Part shown: positions 9,870-18,135 of the stretch, one piece after another
Layout of the letters: every line of letters starts with the position of its first letter
Numbering within the stretch: the first letter of the stretch is position 1
The notes under the pieces: generated by a model
Seen by the model: the letters and a program-made list of their open reading frames with translations, nothing else
Database searches by the model: none
What the model was told of the DNA's origin: nothing
Made by a program: the position numbers and the translations under genes
DNA from: Alicyclobacillus fastidiosus
Lineage (GTDB): Bacteria; Bacillota; Bacilli; Alicyclobacillales; Alicyclobacillaceae
NCBI RefSeq assembly: GCF_026651875.1
Contig: NZ_CP104067.1
Coordinates: 3,658,001 to 3,722,000 of the forward strand
Direction of reading: 5' to 3'
Length of the DNA: 64,000 bases

Positions 9870-9899
9870 AAAAGAAACACAATGCAGTTGTGTTTCTTT
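9870..9899. terminator. Hairpin AAAGAAACACAA/TTGTGTTTCTTT
   Basis: Twelve-base perfect stem with TGCAG loop between the plus-strand cupins and the minus-strand small-gene cluster; probably terminates both. Confidence 0.75.
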
Positions 9900-9923
9900 C
9901 GGGTCATACCAATATATTTTCTT

Positions 9924-10013
9924 TTATATGCTCCCCGTTTTACGCCGGAAAACAGGAATCAACAGGGAAAGTAGAACAAAGATGATTAAAAAGACAATCA
10001 TCAAGATTTTCAT
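9924..10013 (-). CDS. Hydrophobic micropeptide, 29 aa (YjcZ-like)
   Basis: ATG at 10013 follows AGGGGGTG at good spacing. The peptide is MKILMIVFLIIFVLLSLLIP followed by VFRRKTGSI: one membrane helix with a basic tail. The FLIIFVLL core is the same as in the YjcZ-type peptides at 10451, 41256 and 41436, although the MYDG N-terminus is absent. Expected to be a small membrane protein made during sporulation; this is inferred from similarity and neighbours. Confidence 0.6.
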   Translation of the reverse strand: MKILMIVFLIIFVLLSLLIPVFRRKTGSI

Positions 10014-10043
10014 TCGACACCCCCTACTTAGATCAATAAATCG

Positions 10044-10355
10044 TTACCACCACATCGCACTTAAACCGATTGCGGTAAGTCCAATTACAGACCCAAGAGC
10101 CACAGCTGTTCTCCCGTACCCGCCACCATAGTAGGAAACGTTGGTGATATCGTCTGAATCATGTCCGGCACTGTAAACGGCTTGCGGAGTGTCATTACCA
10201 TCTCCTGATACCGTTCCGTAGCGGGGCGTCTGCAAGAACAAGTGGGTACTGCTACAGTCTATCAGTCGTCCTCGAATGTTGCCTTGTCTTGTATGGCAGA
10301 CCACCAATTGTCCCATGCAACGTCTTACATGTCCATATTGAACCAAATATGTCAC
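10044..10355 (-). CDS. Lsm-like small beta-barrel protein with hydrophobic C-terminus
   Basis: 103-aa protein whose MGQLVVCHTRQGNIRGRLID and THLFLQTPRYG segments match, strand by strand, the N-terminal part of the proteins at 10705 and 41680 (LVGQRVIARHVDGTVYHGVL). That pattern resembles a small Lsm/SH3-like barrel. The C-terminus has a Gly/Tyr stretch (VSYYGGGYGR) and a hydrophobic helix. The start is uncertain: GTG at 10355 has only a weak ribosome site. Likely sporulation-associated, by context. Confidence 0.6.
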   Translation of the reverse strand: MTYLVQYGHVRRCMGQLVVCHTRQGNIRGRLIDCSSTHLFLQTPRYGTVSGDGNDTPQAVYSAGHDSDDITNVSYYGGGYGRTAVALGSVIGLTAIGLSAMWW

Positions 10356-10384
10356 CCCAAAACCCTGAGTCGGTTAGTTTTGAC

Positions 10385-10415
10385 AAAAACCCCCTACTCA
10401 CATGGGGGATTTTTC
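10385..10415. terminator. Hairpin AAAAACCCCC/GGGGGATTTTT
   Basis: Strong stem with A-rich and T-rich flanks on both strands, between two minus-strand small genes. It suggests each is transcribed separately. Confidence 0.8.
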
Positions 10416-10450
10416 GTGCCTACTGTTGCATTAGTAACCAGGTGTGGTTG

Positions 10451-10564
10451 TCAACAAGTCTGTGCATATCCTCCGCCATACGGAACTAAAAGGATGAACA
10501 GGACAAAGATAATCAAGAACACCACTGCCCATCGGGTGTAACCACCAAATGCTCCATCGTACAT
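10451..10564 (-). CDS. YjcZ-family sporulation micropeptide, 37 aa
   Basis: ATG at 10564 sits behind GGGGGAGGTGGTTCAGA. The peptide begins MYDGAFGGYTRWAVVFLIIF and ends LVPYGGGYAQTC. A Gly/Tyr-rich head, a single membrane helix and a PYGGGY tail are hallmarks of YjcZ-type sporulation proteins. Three close paralogues are in this window (11141, 41256, 41436), with the MYDG...RWAVVFLIIFVLF core almost invariant. Confidence 0.8.
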   Translation of the reverse strand: MYDGAFGGYTRWAVVFLIIFVLFILLVPYGGGYAQTC

Positions 10565-10704
10565 TCTGAACCACCTCCCCCTAGACCAAAGTAATGTAGC
10601 GTATGGATAGACGTTCACTCGTGACGCGGCTTGTGCCCGATAAACTCAATCGTCCTGATGAGACATACAATAAACCGCCATCTTTACGACGGGACATCTA
10701 CAAG

Positions 10705-11034
10705 TCAGTAATAGTATCCATAAGGATAGTACCCATACCCATATGGATAGTAAGCAGAAGCAGCTGCTAGACCAGCAAGTGCTACAAGAGGAAGAAAAAG
10801 GAACGGGAAGAAAGCTTCCGACACATCTGTTTTTCCATCGGCATCTGCTATTGCGTGTTCCACAGTCGCCGTACTCATTTCTGCAGATGCCGGACGAATT
10901 CCCCTTGCATTCGTCATGTAGATACCACGGTCAGTCACTGAATGTAAAATACCATGATACGCTGTGCCGTTCACATGGCGGGCTATGACCCTTTGTCCAA
11001 CTAACCTTTTGGCATGCGTCATCGTCACTCGCAA
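10705..11034 (-). CDS. Lsm-like barrel protein with YPYG tail
   Basis: 109 aa. Residues 9-45 (LVGQRVIARHVNGTAYHGIL, SVTDRGIYMTNARG) form a predicted small beta barrel. A middle segment (STATVEHAIADADGKTDVSE) leads to a hydrophobic helix (FFPFLFLPLVALAGLAAASA) and a tyrosine-rich tail of YYPYG repeats. Closely related to 41680. The tail and neighbouring YjcZ peptides suggest a spore coat or forespore membrane protein. The start (TTG 11034, GTG 11028 or ATG 11022) is unsettled; GGGGGG at 11041 favours the longer forms. Confidence 0.7.
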   Translation of the reverse strand: MRVTMTHAKRLVGQRVIARHVNGTAYHGILHSVTDRGIYMTNARGIRPASAEMSTATVEHAIADADGKTDVSEAFFPFLFLPLVALAGLAAASAYYPYGYGYYPYGYYY

Positions 11035-11140
11035 TGTTGGTCCCCCCTTCGTTCATATGGAGAGGAGGTGCTCATTAACATGAACCTCCTGTTTTTGTTA
11101 ATATACCGGAGTTGTCGTACAGCAGCTCTTTACTGGCGAG

Positions 11141-11230
11141 CTATCCTGGAACCAGCAGGAAGAACAGAACAAAAATAATCAAGAATACGACTGCCTAACG
11201 GGTATACCCACCAAATGCACCGTCATACAT
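11141..11230 (-). pseudogene. YjcZ-family micropeptide with nonsense codon
   Basis: Reads MYDGAFGGYTR, then TAG in place of the conserved Trp (TGG), then AVVFLIIFVLFFLLVPG. A good ribosome site (GGGAGAGGG) is still present. A single base change would restore it, so inactivation looks recent; an artefact is possible. Confidence 0.75.
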
Positions 11231-11289
11231 AAATCGCACCCTCTCCCATTACACGATCAGCACTACTTGTGTTTGTGTCCCCATTCTGG

Positions 11290-11568
11290 TCAGAAACCAA
11301 ATACAATCCCTCGCATGCGTGCCCGATGACTTGCAAGCAACGGATTACATTTCTGAGCCATGACGAACCGAATGGCTGCGGCACGTTGTGCAGGTGTAAT
11401 AGTGTCTCCACAACATGCACATAAACTGTCGATCATACATCCAACGACATACGGATCTTGCAGTGCTGCATAGTTATGCGACTTGAGAATTACACGAATT
11501 CGACGACGATAAGCTGGGTGCATGCATTTGTAGGCAAACCTGCACATGAGCCGTGGATCGATTCTCAT
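11290..11568 (-). CDS. Hypothetical cysteine-rich basic protein, 92 aa
   Basis: ATG at 11568 follows GGGGGAGGTACAA. The protein is basic with six cysteines, including CMIDSLCACCGDTITPAQR, and helices such as PAYRRRIRVILKSHNYAALQ. The family is not recognised. Lying upstream of, and co-oriented with, the YjcZ/Lsm-like cluster, it may be a spore coat component; cysteine-rich coat proteins are common in Bacilli. This is inference only. Confidence 0.6.
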   Translation of the reverse strand: MRIDPRLMCRFAYKCMHPAYRRRIRVILKSHNYAALQDPYVVGCMIDSLCACCGDTITPAQRAAAIRFVMAQKCNPLLASHRARMRGIVFGF

Positions 11569-11772
11569 TTGTACCTCCCCCTCCCCTTGCTTTTGTGTAA
11601 CACCTCTACACCGTATTCACCTATCGACCTTGGCTGTACAGGCGACTATCTTCGGGACATGAGAATTTTATGTTTACTTCGACGAGTGCAATTGTGCACT
11701 TACCAGTAACGATTCCGGGTACTTGTCACGTACTTTACTTCAGATGTCTGTTTCGGCACTGGAGGCAAACAT

Positions 11773-13647
11773 ATGCTGGAGCAAGTACGGCAAAAAATAC
11801 ATCAATTGATATGTCGATTGGAGAAAGACCAGTCAGATGACGGCGCATGGAGATACTGCTGTGAAAGTGGACCCATGACCGACGCATACATGATAATACT
11901 CTTAAGAGCTCTAGGGCTCGACGACGAAGATGTGATTCGCCCACTTTCCTCACGTATTCAGGGACTACAGAACGACACTGGTACATGGTCTTTGTTTCAT
12001 GATGATCCGTTATCAGGAAATTTATCGGCAACAGTCGAAGCCTATTATGCTCTGCTATCATCTGGTCACTGGTCAGCGAATGACGAATCGATGCAAAAAG
12101 CTTGTCTGTTTATTCGTCAAAACGGGGGATTGAGACGAGTCGGAACGTCTACTAGGGCAATGTTGGCATGTACTGGTCAACTTCCGTGGAAACATTACAA
12201 GGTCCCTTTAATCTGTACCTTGTTGCCTAAATGGTTTCCCATTAACTTCTTTGACTTCGTTGGCTACGCCCGCGCCCATATCGCGCCGGTGCTCATTGCT
12301 GCTACTTGTAGGACGCCTGTGAGATCACCGAATTTGCCTGACTTAACTGATATATTGATGGAAGCTAGCACTGAAGCCGGGAATAAACCATCCCGATTAA
12401 GAAAGATTGGAAGTACTGTTCCAATCCTCTCGAACGTTTCTCTGCGGAGACTAGAGCATCTCTTGGTACACCGTTTGGAGCCAGACGGAACTTTAATGGG
12501 TTACGCAAGTGCTACGTTCTTAATGATTTATGCACTGATTGGCTTGGGATATTCTAAAAAACATCCAGTTATCGTTCAGGCTATCCAAGGGTTAAAGTCT
12601 CTTATATATCCACTGTCCGGGGGGGCACATTTGCAAAACATGACCTCGACCGTATGGGATACAGCTTTAATTAGCTACGCACTGGAAGCCAATTCAAAGT
12701 TTGACACTTCCAATATATTAAACAAGGCAGAAATGTTTTTACTCTCACGTCAGCATCACCGTACTGGTGATTGGCAATTGCGAAACCCTCGTACTGAGGT
12801 CGGGGGCTGGGGTTTTTCGGACATTAATACATTCACTCCGGATATTGATGATACAACGGCGGCACTTCGTGCTATAGCCAAGTCAGCAAAAACAAGTTCC
12901 AGCGTTCAACGATTCTGGCATCGGGGATTAAATTGGGTTGTGTCTATGCAAAACTCCGATGGCGGCTGGTCCGCATTTGAACGGAACACGGACAAACGAA
13001 TATTATCCAATTTAGCAGTGGATGGGGCGAAAGCCACATTAACAGAGCCGTCATCTGCTGATTTAACTGGCAGGACGCTCGAATTTCTTTGTGATTTTGC
13101 AGGATATACCCTCAAGCATCGGGCTGTTGAACGAGCGGTTCATTGGTTGTTACAGCATCAAGAAGCAAACGGTTCCTGGTATGGAAGATGGGGTGTTTGT
13201 TATATCTACGGGACGTGGGCAGCGCTAACAGGTCTATTGGCAGCTGGAGTGGATGCGGGACACCCATCCATTAGTCGTGCAGTGACGTGGCTCCTGGATA
13301 AACAAAACGAGGATGGTGGCTGGGGTGAATCTTGCCTGAGTGATAGCAGACATTCTTACGTGCCACTTGGGAGAAGTACCATATCCCAAACTGCGTGGGC
13401 GACCGATGCATTGATAGCTGCACATTCTCACCTCGTTCCCGCAATTGAGCAGGGCGTGGGGTTCTTGGTCAAGGAACAAAAATACGATTGGACTAATACT
13501 TATCCAACCGGTGCAGGACTTCCAGGTGGGTTTTATATTCATTATCACAGTTACAACACTGTGTGGACACTGTTAGCATTAGGTCATTACCTGCAAAGGT
13601 TTCATACATCTGGGATGGACATCGACGAAAACAATTCGCGTCATTAG
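11773..13647 (+). CDS. sqhC: Squalene-hopene/sporulenol-type terpene cyclase
   Basis: 624-aa class II triterpene cyclase. The catalytic aspartate box is D357-I-D-D-T-T362; hopene cyclases typically have DxDDTA, whereas DxDDTT fits Bacillus tetraprenyl-beta-curcumene cyclases that make sporulenol in spores. Repeated QW-type motifs are present (DGAWRYCC, NDTGTWSL, NSDGGWSAFE, EANGSWYGRWG, NEDGGWGE). ATG at 11773 follows CTGGAGG. A membrane-associated enzyme protonating a linear polyprene is expected. No prenyl synthase or squalene gene is adjacent. The spore-gene neighbourhood favours the sporulenol assignment, but a hopene cyclase cannot be excluded. Confidence 0.85.
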   Translation: MLEQVRQKIHQLICRLEKDQSDDGAWRYCCESGPMTDAYMIILLRALGLDDEDVIRPLSSRIQGLQNDTGTWSLFHDDPLSGNLSATVEAYYALLSSGHWSANDESMQKACLFIRQNGGLRRVGTSTRAMLACTGQLPWKHYKVPLICTLLPKWFPINFFDFVGYARAHIAPVLIAATCRTPVRSPNLPDLTDILMEASTEAGNKPSRLRKIGSTVPILSNVSLRRLEHLLVHRLEPDGTLMGYASATFLMIYALIGLGYSKKHPVIVQAIQGLKSLIYPLSGGAHLQNMTSTVWDTALISYALEANSKFDTSNILNKAEMFLLSRQHHRTGDWQLRNPRTEVGGWGFSDINTFTPDIDDTTAALRAIAKSAKTSSSVQRFWHRGLNWVVSMQNSDGGWSAFERNTDKRILSNLAVDGAKATLTEPSSADLTGRTLEFLCDFAGYTLKHRAVERAVHWLLQHQEANGSWYGRWGVCYIYGTWAALTGLLAAGVDAGHPSISRAVTWLLDKQNEDGGWGESCLSDSRHSYVPLGRSTISQTAWATDALIAAHSHLVPAIEQGVGFLVKEQKYDWTNTYPTGAGLPGGFYIHYHSYNTVWTLLALGHYLQRFHTSGMDIDENNSRH

Positions 13648-13799
13648 TTTCCCACGTCCTTCTGTCGCTAAACAAGAACAGCAAAAAACCGTCGCTAATA
13701 GAACAACAATCAAAAAAAGACGCCCCGATTTCCCGAGTCGTCTGTTACAGAGTGTTCAAGTATTTATACCCTATTACCGCTAGAGATAGATCACCCACG

Positions 13800-13910
13800 G
13801 CGTTCATATTACACGCAGTTTATCGGTGAGCTTACGTTGCAAGTGTACAGGTTCTATGCAGAATGATCAGAGGAAAAATACCCAAGTGACCGGATCGATA
13901 ACCGTGGCAA
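13800..13910 (+). repeat. Dispersed intergenic repeat, type B copy 1
   Basis: Divergent copy: CATATTACACGCAGTTTATC, then GAGCTTACGTTGCAAGTGTA, CAGAATGATCAGAGGAAAAA and CAAGTGACCGGA. Shares the type B tail with 40800, 42628 and 46500. Confidence 0.7.
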
Positions 13911-13929
13911 ACAAAAACGGCACAGATTA

Positions 13930-13961
13930 AAGTCCCCATCCTATCACTAGGTGGGGACTTA
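13930..13961. terminator. Hairpin AAGTCCCCATC/GGTGGGGACTT
   Basis: Stable stem in the 600-bp gap between the cyclase and mhqD. The remainder of 13964-14249 shows no gene. Confidence 0.6.
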
Positions 13962-14249
13962 CCCATTGTCTTTGTATAAAACTCGTAGTTCTGTCCGGAT
14001 TTGCTGTGAACATTGAAACATGGTGTATTCCTGTGAGTTCCATCGTTTCACCCGCTTTTAGTTCGGTCTTTTGATTGAAAAAATGCTCCCCAACGTTGCA
14101 TAATCGTTACCTGCTAGACGGCTCACCGGCTGTAGTTTCAGTGGAACGATCGACTTTCCATCATCGTTCGGGGTTTGTGGACAACATGGTAACGTCCCGC
14201 TCTCTAAAGGCCTCCGTGCCTATACTTTGGGAGCAGGACTTGAACTCGC

Positions 14250-14867
14250 TCATACCACAAGTTGTCTAATCCACGCCTCAGCAGCCACAAGTTCCGGGTT
14301 CGCTAGCCCATGACCAGTGTTCTGCCAGTTCAGTGTAACCTCGGCTCCCGCTTCCTTAAGCAGTTCAGCTAGCCGTTCACTATTACTTGCAGGAACAATT
14401 GGATCATTTCTTCCTGACTGCATAAGAACAGGTATGTTTTTAAGGTCCGGGATCTCCTCTGGTTCAAGAGGCACCATCGCCCTCAACAAAATTGCAGCCG
14501 ATAAAATTCTTGGCTCAAGCAAGAGCATGCTCGCCGCAATATTTGCCCCGTTTGAATACCCGACAGCAATGATCCGTTTTGGATTTAACGAATACGTTTG
14601 AGTTGCTTCTTCGATAAATCGAGCTAATTCATGAGTACGGGATATCAGATCCTCTTCATCGAACACTCCCTCGGACAGTCGACGAAAGAAGCGTGGCATA
14701 CCGCCTTCAAGGACTTTACCCCGTACGCCTAGCATTGCGGCATCCGGTGCCAGAAATCGTCCAAGGGGAAGAAGGTCCTCTTCGCTCCCCCCTGTGCCGT
14801 GTAAAAGAAGCAATGTTGTGTCGTTATTCCCTGTCGATGACGGAATGAATTTGTGCATGAAGTCCAT
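14250..14867 (-). CDS. mhqD: MhqD-like carboxylesterase
   Basis: 205-aa alpha/beta hydrolase of the phospholipase/carboxylesterase (YodD/MhqD) group. The oxyanion region LLLHGTGGSEEDL, nucleophile motif GYSNG (Ser105), acid in SGRNDPIVP and histidine in NTGHGLANP are all present. Last gene of a three-gene unit, starting three bases after mhqO ends. In Bacillus subtilis MhqD works with MhqO and MhqP in resistance to quinones, catechol and diamide; the same role is inferred here. Confidence 0.88.
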   Translation of the reverse strand: MDFMHKFIPSSTGNNDTTLLLLHGTGGSEEDLLPLGRFLAPDAAMLGVRGKVLEGGMPRFFRRLSEGVFDEEDLISRTHELARFIEEATQTYSLNPKRIIAVGYSNGANIAASMLLLEPRILSAAILLRAMVPLEPEEIPDLKNIPVLMQSGRNDPIVPASNSERLAELLKEAGAEVTLNWQNTGHGLANPELVAAEAWIRQLVV

Positions 14868-14870
14868 GAT

Positions 14871-15830
14871 TTATTTCCCCTCAATCACTGGAAGATGAAT
14901 AGGTGGTAACTGTGACTCCATTGCTGAGCGATTCGGCTCAAACCATTCCGGAAGTTTTAAATCCGTACCCAAGTTTTCAACGGATTCGTCGATGGCAAAT
15001 CCCGGTGGATCAGAAGCTAATTCAAACAGCACACCGCCTGGTTCACGGAAGTAAACCGATTTGAAATAGTTACGGTCTTTTACTTCAGTTACGTGCATCC
15101 CCGCCCCCATCAACTTTGATTGCCAACGCCGGAGTTCATCTTCATTTGCCACTCGCCATGCAATATGGTGAATCGTACCAATGGAATTCCGACCATAACG
15201 AGCGTCTTCTTGACTAATGACGTCAATGATTGTCCCAGGTCCGCCTTCCCCTACTTCGTACCGATACCGCTCGCCTTTTTGCTCCAATAAACGGAATCCC
15301 ATAACGTCCGTGAGCAAAGCAGACGTTTGTTCGTGATTTCTAACTTTAATAGTCACACCGTAAAATCCCCGAATGGCATGTTCACTGGGCACTGGTCCGT
15401 TTTGCCAACCGGGGCGTGACTCTGCACCCTCATGGGCAACCAATTCAAGGGCAATTCCATCAGGATCGCGGAAAGTGATCACTTGTCGTTGATTGGAACG
15501 TTCTTCCGGACCGCTGAAAGATATACCATGCGCTTTTAGCCGCTCAGTCCAAAATGCAAGTGACTCTTTGCGAATCGAAAATGATGTGACAGTTGCCTGA
15601 TCCGCTCCGCTATTTCCCCTTGGACCTTCACCAAATGGGAAGAATGTCATAATCGTTCCGGGACTACCTACCGTATCCCCATAATAAAAGTGGTACACAT
15701 CAGGTGCATCAAAATTCACTGTCTTTTTTACCATTCGAAGCCCAAGAACGCCCACGTAAAAGTCCACATTCTTTTGAGCCATACCAGACATTGCGGTGAT
15801 ATGATGAAGTCCAAAAATTCCTTGACTCAT
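14871..15830 (-). CDS. mhqO: MhqO-like ring-cleaving dioxygenase (VOC superfamily)
   Basis: 319 aa with two vicinal-oxygen-chelate domains. The N-terminal GIFGLHHITAMSG and the repeat IGTIHHIAWRV in the second domain carry paired histidines; GVLFELASDPPGFAIDE supplies the final metal-binding Glu and the family-specific tail. Typical length for MhqO/YkcA hydroquinone dioxygenases. ATG at 15830 follows AGGAGTG. Translationally close to mhqP (21 bases) and mhqD (3 bases). Predicted to open hydroquinone rings; the exact substrate is unknown. Confidence 0.9.
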   Translation of the reverse strand: MSQGIFGLHHITAMSGMAQKNVDFYVGVLGLRMVKKTVNFDAPDVYHFYYGDTVGSPGTIMTFFPFGEGPRGNSGADQATVTSFSIRKESLAFWTERLKAHGISFSGPEERSNQRQVITFRDPDGIALELVAHEGAESRPGWQNGPVPSEHAIRGFYGVTIKVRNHEQTSALLTDVMGFRLLEQKGERYRYEVGEGGPGTIIDVISQEDARYGRNSIGTIHHIAWRVANEDELRRWQSKLMGAGMHVTEVKDRNYFKSVYFREPGGVLFELASDPPGFAIDESVENLGTDLKLPEWFEPNRSAMESQLPPIHLPVIEGK

Positions 15831-15851
15831 AATTTTTCACTCCTACTAGGA

Positions 15852-16247
15852 TTAAAGTGCGTATACGCCAGGTCCAATGAGTGCGATCCCAACCGCAATT
15901 GCAATTAGAATCAGGTTGTATTCAAAGCCATTTTGCGTAACCCAGTAACCATTCTTCCCGTGTACCGTAAAAATAGCGACCAACATGGTTATCACGATCA
16001 GCGCCGCTGCAACTGGAAGCCACAATCCTGCAGCGAAGAGTAAACCTCCGATGAGTTCAGCCAATCCAGCAACCAGTGCCAGCAAAGCACCTGGTTTAAC
16101 CCCGATGGACTCTAGCCATCCGCCCGTGCCCTTCAGTCCATGTCCACCAAACCAGCCGAACAATTTCTGTGTACCATGTCCAGCAAACGACAATCCAACG
16201 ATCAAGCGAATAATCAACAAACCGTAACCCACAAGTATCACCTTCAA
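15852..16247 (-). CDS. mhqP: DoxX-family membrane protein (MhqP/CatD-like)
   Basis: 131 aa, four predicted transmembrane helices (LLIIRLIVGLSFAGHG, ALLALVAGLAELIGGLLFAA, AALIVITMLVAIFTV, LILIAIAVGIALIGPG). The HGTQKLFGWFGGHGLKGTGG segment is diagnostic of DoxX proteins of the MhqP/CatD/YfiD type. These are coupled to ring-cleaving dioxygenases in quinone and thiol stress operons. First gene of the operon, divergent from the HxlR regulator. Confidence 0.88.
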   Translation of the reverse strand: MKVILVGYGLLIIRLIVGLSFAGHGTQKLFGWFGGHGLKGTGGWLESIGVKPGALLALVAGLAELIGGLLFAAGLWLPVAAALIVITMLVAIFTVHGKNGYWVTQNGFEYNLILIAIAVGIALIGPGVYAL

Positions 16248-16371
16248 ATAATTTTATTTACTTCTTTTTCGTGAGTTATTCCCCATGTAGATTACAATAC
16301 ATCAGTCGCTTACACTTTGTAAACATATGTGTTAAAATAAGAATTGTGAATGGAATGGAGATGTTTAATCA
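16248..16371. promoter_or_regulatory. Divergent promoter region mhqPOD / yodB-like
   Basis: For the regulator, TTACAC (16310) and TAAAAT (16333) are separated by 17 bases. In the other direction TTTACA and TATTGT lie 18 bases apart over the same segment. The spacer TTTGTAAACATATGTGT is AT-rich and partly dyad-symmetric, the likely operator for the HxlR protein. Promoter boxes are read from sequence; operator function is inferred. Confidence 0.5.
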
Positions 16372-16695
16372 ATGGATGACCTTAAACTGTGTCCGAAATT
16401 CGAATCTGCCTTTGAGTTGTTAGGGAAAAGATGGACAGGGCTCATTATTCGCGTCATGTTATCCGGGAAACGTCGTTTCTCTGATATATCAGCGATGATT
16501 CCTCATCTAAGTGACAGAATGCTCGTTGAACGTCTTAAAGAATTGGAGACAGCGGGGATTGTGGATCGGCATGTGTACCCTGAAATGCCCATACGTGTGG
16601 AATATGAACTTACAGAGAAGGGTCGTCAACTTGAACCGGCAATGGATCAAATTCAAAAATGGGCGGACAAATGGGTCGAGAAGATTAACGAATAA
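16372..16695 (+). CDS. HxlR-family redox regulator, YodB-like
   Basis: 107-aa winged-helix repressor. The N-terminus MDDLKLCPKFESAFELLGKR keeps the redox-sensing Cys (Cys7) at the place of Cys6 in B. subtilis YodB; no second Cys is present near the C-terminus, unlike YodB. The winged helix spans about residues 15-95 (LSDRMLVERLKELETAGIVD). Divergent to mhqPOD, which it most likely represses until quinones or disulfide stress modify Cys7. A single-Cys sensor would favour S-alkylation or mixed disulfides over intersubunit disulfides. Confidence 0.88.
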   Translation: MDDLKLCPKFESAFELLGKRWTGLIIRVMLSGKRRFSDISAMIPHLSDRMLVERLKELETAGIVDRHVYPEMPIRVEYELTEKGRQLEPAMDQIQKWADKWVEKINE

Positions 16696-16717
16696 ACGCC
16701 CCTAGTGGGCGTTTTAC
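16693..16717 (+). terminator. Terminator of the YodB-like gene
   Basis: AAACGCCC-CTAGT-GGGCGTTTT immediately after the stop codon. Confidence 0.85.
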
Positions 16718-16812
16718 ATAGACAACTGGAACAAAAGCCGCTTCCGCCGCAACATTCGACACAACCCAAATCTGAACATTTAGCAATTACGTCCTATCAC
16801 TCGTGACATAAG

Positions 16813-16937
16813 GGCACCCATTACGTACATATAGCACGCAGTTTTAAAATCTCTATTGTTTTGATTTTAAGGGATTTGTCAGGGATGTGCGCGTGGAAAT
16901 GCATGACATCTTGAAAAAAGGTTAGTCACTCCTCCCA
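16813..16937 (+). repeat. Dispersed intergenic repeat, type A copy 2
   Basis: Begins CACCCATTACGTACATATAG and matches copy 1 through TTAGTCACTCCTCCCA with few differences, ending in the same CT-rich run. Confidence 0.88.
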
Positions 16938-17154
16938 CCATCTTTTTTGGACTGTGTTGTCTGACCACCAGATGCCTGCTAGCTACGAGGGGGCTGGCTT
17001 GGTCCCTACCTGGGTTGGACTTTCACCAACAAGTTGTGCCTAGCTTAGCTAGTGGCCCCTGAAAAAGTCTACATTTTTGCAGCGGTCAGGTCGGCCCGAT
17101 TCGGATGAAGTGTTTCTATTAGGAGTTATCGGTGATTGGTATCCATGTGCCAAC

Positions 17155-17400
17155 TTATTTGCTTACCTGGGCTGCTCTTCTTAGGTTGTGGGTTAGAATT
17201 CCGAACCCAACCCACACCGCCGTGCCCGAATGTCCACGGAATCGGCTGCGATTGAGTCCGTACTTCTGTTTTAAGAGGCCAATCTTTGCTTCTCCTGCTG
17301 CTCTAAATCGCTGTAAGTCCTTGTACCAAGGTTCCTGCTCCAGCTCTGTCCCCCGTTTGTTCAACCTTCCCTATCCTCATTAAACTGCGCATCCGCTATG
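17155..17400 (-). pseudogene. Transposase C-terminal remnant
   Basis: About 70 residues: WYKDLQRFRAAGEAKIGLLK, QKYGLNRSRFRGHSGTAVWV, GFGILTHNLRRAAQ. This Arg-rich segment with WVGFGILTHNL is the C-terminus of DDE transposases of the ISNCY/IS1182 kind, containing the region after the catalytic Glu. No upstream transposase sequence remains. The CT-rich stretch 16970-17130 may be the rest of that element's end. Confidence 0.7.
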
Positions 17401-17403
17401 TGT

Positions 17404-17670
17404 CTAGAGTACTTCTATCTCGCTAATGTGAAACCGATAATATAAGCGAAGATCAGGTTTATCCACTAGGTAACTCGGGAGTTCAAGTTCGACATTAGAT
17501 GTTAGGTCGACTTCAGTATAAACAACCTCGTCTCGAACCCCGAGGATTGTGGCTTCACAACCGGATAAAATGTGTCCAACTAGAACACGGACCCGCTTTC
17601 CTGGTTCGAGATTACCTGTACCTCGCTCCTGACTGTTCCCTCTAATTTTCGAGTCGACCTCGTCAGACAC
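17404..17670 (-). CDS. Hypothetical protein, 88 aa
   Basis: GTG start at 17670 with GGGGAG upstream. The segment LEPGKRVRVLVGHILSGCEA, TILGVRDEVVYTEVDLTSNV has a beta-barrel (SH3/KOW-like) pattern, and the protein ends LRLYYRFHISEIEVL. No membrane helix. The family is not recognised. It stands alone, with about 460 bases upstream (17671-18135) in which no gene, hairpin or repeat was seen. Confidence 0.5.
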   Translation of the reverse strand: MSDEVDSKIRGNSQERGTGNLEPGKRVRVLVGHILSGCEATILGVRDEVVYTEVDLTSNVELELPSYLVDKPDLRLYYRFHISEIEVL

Positions 17671-18135
17671 CGTAACCGCTCCCCTGAAAGATAAAAACCT
17701 TTTATTCCGAAATTATGCAATTATTATTAAGTTCGGTGACGACATGAGCCTATTTTAGCCTTACGAGCAATTTAGACCATGTGTTGGTGGACCCCTGAAG
17801 GGACATTTTACAGTGTCAATTGCTGACCCGTTGGAATGTAATAAGTGTAGTCGTGACACAGTTCCAGTGGTCTGAACATGACTGAAGCGACAAAAGATGA
17901 ACCGACTTTTTGGCGAATCAGTTGATGACGTCTAGTGTGGACTAGAAGTACTTTGTCCAAATTAGTACACCACCTAAAGAGCGGTCACAGGGTCCTTCGG
18001 AAACAGGGTAGTTGAAATCGGACTTTTAAGTTATAGGAAATTCGAACAATTTTATCAACCTTGCGAAGTGGAGTTTATGGGAATGGCTATGTATCTACTG
18101 AGGAGTGAAAATCGATGTGACCAGCGGGTGGCGAA
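17671..18135. other. Gene-free stretch
   Basis: No open frame with a ribosome site, no repeat of the dispersed family and no strong hairpin. AT-rich; it presumably contains the promoters for the flanking genes. Confidence 0.4.

Noticed and set aside
10660..10690. Terminator-like CGTAAAGA...GGCGGTTT downstream of the Lsm-like gene (also near 41645)
   Set aside because: Conserved between both clusters but the stem is only four to five bases; too weak to call.
17000..17060. GGGGCTGG...CTAGTGGCCCC as ends of a small element
   Set aside because: Arms are short and imperfect and no target duplication was found.
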